The translations under genes and the position numbers were made by a program. From positions 100,457-164,456 of the forward strand of contig JAMPXP010000013.1 in the NCBI GenBank assembly GCA_023701135.1: a stretch of DNA of 64,000 bases, read 5' to 3'. Below, one piece after another: positions 62,651 through 64,000 of the stretch. This stretch comes from Desulfobacula sp. GTDB taxonomy: Bacteria; Desulfobacterota; Desulfobacteria; Desulfobacterales; Desulfobacteraceae. Each line of letters starts with the position of its first letter. The first letter of the stretch is position 1. The notes under the pieces were generated by a model that worked only from the letters and a program-made list of their open reading frames with translations, made no database searches and was not told the origin of the DNA.

Positions 62651-63499
62651 TTAGCCGTTTAAATGCTGGATAAATCTTGAAGCCTGTACTCTATCAAGGC
62701 TGTCTAAATCCTTGTCAAACAGTCTCTGAACTGCCTTATTCAGCCCTTCCGTGGTCAAGCCCCTTCGTCCTGCTATTCTCTGAATCAGGTCCTTTTGCTT
62801 CGGTGTGATGGGCTTGTCTTCTGGAAAAACGGTGTTACAAGTTGTCTTCGATGTCAGATTGTAATTACAGTTTCCCATATCTGGCATATTGTTTTTCAAT
62901 GTGTGTCGATGTGTTTTGATGAAGATGCCTGTCAATCCTGCTGTGCGGATAACGGCATCGACCATGGCGCTTTTACACGCCATTTTTATGCTGATGTTCA
63001 GGTTCCATCCGTCTTGTTTTAAATGTCTCGCTCCTGTCCCCTCCCCGACAGTAGTTCCCGCCTGGGTCCGCAACTCGCACTTCAAGACAACTGTCTGAAT
63101 CTCTTGGTGGTGAAGGCCGGCAATTTCATATTGCTGGACAGTCGGAAAATGGGCAGTCAAGCCCAGCAAGCGGGCTATCTTCTCTGCTCCTGACTTCCAC
63201 AATGTCAACATTGAAAAATGGGAAAAGTCAGAACACAGAAAGGGCGCTCCAGCTCGGACGTATTTACAATTTTCAAAAATGTGGGATCTGCCGTAATCAA
63301 TATCCGGGTTAAGGTTCTTCCGTATCCACTGGATAAGCGCTTGATGGTTCTTTTCTCGCCTTTCCAGTGCTTTCTGAAAGGTCTCTGCTGGCAGATCCAA
63401 CGGGCTGGATGGAAATACCGAAATTGAACCCTTTGGTGGGTCCCCGGGCGGGCTGATAAATCTTTTTAACGTGTCTGTTTCTGACAATTGCTGAAGCAT
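62651..63499 (-). CDS. Possible single-strand annealing (Rad52/Sak-like) protein
   Basis: 282 residues. The pattern FSMLTLWKSGAEKIARLLGL, CELRTQAGTTVGEGTGARHL and NISIKMACKSAMVDAVIRTA is typical of element-encoded proteins distantly related to Rad52/RecT-type single-strand annealing proteins. A C-terminal helical module (ITPKQKDLIQRIAGRRGLTT...QASRFIQHL) is also seen in such recombination proteins. It would help the element recombine or replicate. The assignment is by pattern only. AAAGGAGG stands before ATG at 63499. Confidence 0.5.
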   Translation of the reverse strand: MLQQLSETDTLKRFISPPGDPPKGSISVFPSSPLDLPAETFQKALERREKNHQALIQWIRKNLNPDIDYGRSHIFENCKYVRAGAPFLCSDFSHFSMLTLWKSGAEKIARLLGLTAHFPTVQQYEIAGLHHQEIQTVVLKCELRTQAGTTVGEGTGARHLKQDGWNLNISIKMACKSAMVDAVIRTAGLTGIFIKTHRHTLKNNMPDMGNCNYNLTSKTTCNTVFPEDKPITPKQKDLIQRIAGRRGLTTEGLNKAVQRLFDKDLDSLDRVQASRFIQHLNG

Positions 63500-63589
63500 A
63501 AATCCTCCTTTGATTAAGGTTAAAAATAGAAAAGGCCATCCCGGTGAAGGAACGGCCTCATGATCTGGTAATGAAATGTTTGATGCTGG

Positions 63590-63826
63590 TTAAAATCCCA
63601 TCCCAATCAATTTTCCATGAAAGCGATGGTCACTGGCGCAACAATCCGTTTTCCCGCAGATAAAGCATGCTCCTGTCAGGTTCTCATATTCTTTTTCTTT
63701 CAGGATTTTGCTGTATCCGCAGGAACACTTGAAAACCTTATCCCTGGGCAGGAAGGTCCTCGGGGGATGTTCCATTGGGCTCTGGCAGGATGGGCATGGA
63801 ATGGGTGCTATCGTTTTCTTTCTCAT
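63590..63826 (-). CDS. Zinc-ribbon protein, 78 residues
   Basis: Two or three CxxC pairs: IPCPSCQSPM, FKCSCGYS and ACFICGKTDCCA. AAAAGGAGAACC precedes the ATG. This is the last gene I can support; 63827-64000 shows no further coding signal and the element continues past the window edge. Function unknown; possibly a topoisomerase-like or RNA-polymerase-contacting zinc finger. Confidence 0.6.
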   Translation of the reverse strand: MRKKTIAPIPCPSCQSPMEHPPRTFLPRDKVFKCSCGYSKILKEKEYENLTGACFICGKTDCCASDHRFHGKLIGMGF

Positions 63827-64000
63827 GATTTGGTTCTCCTTTTGATTAGGTGGGGGGGATGGTTGATTTTATGGATGGGAAAAACTGTGATACTGATGGG
63901 TTGGGTAAATGCCTAAAATGCTGAAAAGGCTGAAAGGCTTGTCAATAAAGCCCCTAGCCCCTATAATATTTTAAATCGGAATTAAAAAACCTTCAAAAGC

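Noticed and set aside
45342-64000. Search for Cas1, Cas2, Cas10, Csm/Cmr small subunit, CARF nucleases, TPR-CHAT and RpoE-like genes around the array
   Set aside because: None seen: no GGDD, HD, CARF-like or caspase-like proteins among the credible genes. Absence is limited to this window and to what can be recognised by eye.

Overview
The window looks like a chromosome segment of a sulfate-reducing Desulfobacterota bacterium of the Desulfobacteraceae type. This is judged from protein style only: LL-diaminopimelate aminotransferase for lysine, a MoeA fused to a periplasmic-binding-like domain, TauE/SafE plus a DUF1634-like partner with a large two-component cluster, an ADP-forming acyl-CoA synthetase fusion, and a DUF2520 protein beside panB. 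No ribosomal RNA or other species marker is present, so genus is not claimed.

1-45.3 kb is ordinary, densely packed core genome. In order: a UvrD/PcrA-type helicase cut by the left edge; phosphomannomutase/phosphoglucomutase and UppP; a GAF/PAS hybrid histidine kinase; a VWA-OmpA lipoprotein; two moeA genes with dapL; ksgA; a winged-helix-like small protein and a PreP-like M16C protease; DUF2520 + panB; a TetR regulator with an ADP-forming acyl-CoA synthetase; NUDIX and a YkgJ-like cysteine-cluster protein; a signalling block around a sulfite exporter (22.7-30.2 kb, with one degenerate AAA+ regulator, a tandem receiver protein, a kinase and three single-receiver regulators, and an ATPase-less kinase-like protein); a cell-envelope/division run (divergent polysaccharide deacetylase, CtpA, EnvC-like, FtsX, FtsE); TatD; a MoxR/VWA pair; TatA; glnD-glnB-glnA; a lytic transglycosylase; a PLDc_N membrane peptide; and tRNA-Glu(CTC).

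45.3-64 kb is an integrated mobile element that starts immediately beyond the tRNA-Glu gene with a tyrosine integrase and an excisionase-like protein, and whose far end lies outside the window. It carries a string of small minus-strand genes, each followed by its own hairpin terminator, with duplicated spacer modules. It then has a toprim/SF3-type replication protein next to a cluster of inverted repeats (possible origin), a CRISPR-Cas locus, and plasmid-style genes (DUF932, RadC, DUF2958, a possible single-strand annealing protein, several zinc-ribbon proteins).

The most interesting object is the CRISPR-Cas locus at 52.93-58.22 kb. It has nine 36-bp repeats with eight spacers and, in the same orientation as the inferred crRNA, only three translationally coupled genes: an 890-residue protein with three fused Cas7-like RAMP domains, an unrecognised 287-residue Cys-motif protein, and a Cas6-type ribonuclease. 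No Cas10, separate Cas5 or small subunit, Cas1, Cas2 or ancillary CARF nuclease is visible. This is a compact, single-polypeptide type III-like effector arrangement reminiscent in principle of III-E Cas7-11, but shorter and without the TPR-CHAT partner. The locus is bracketed by a full and a broken copy of one element gene, suggesting it was inserted into, or duplicated within, the mobile element.
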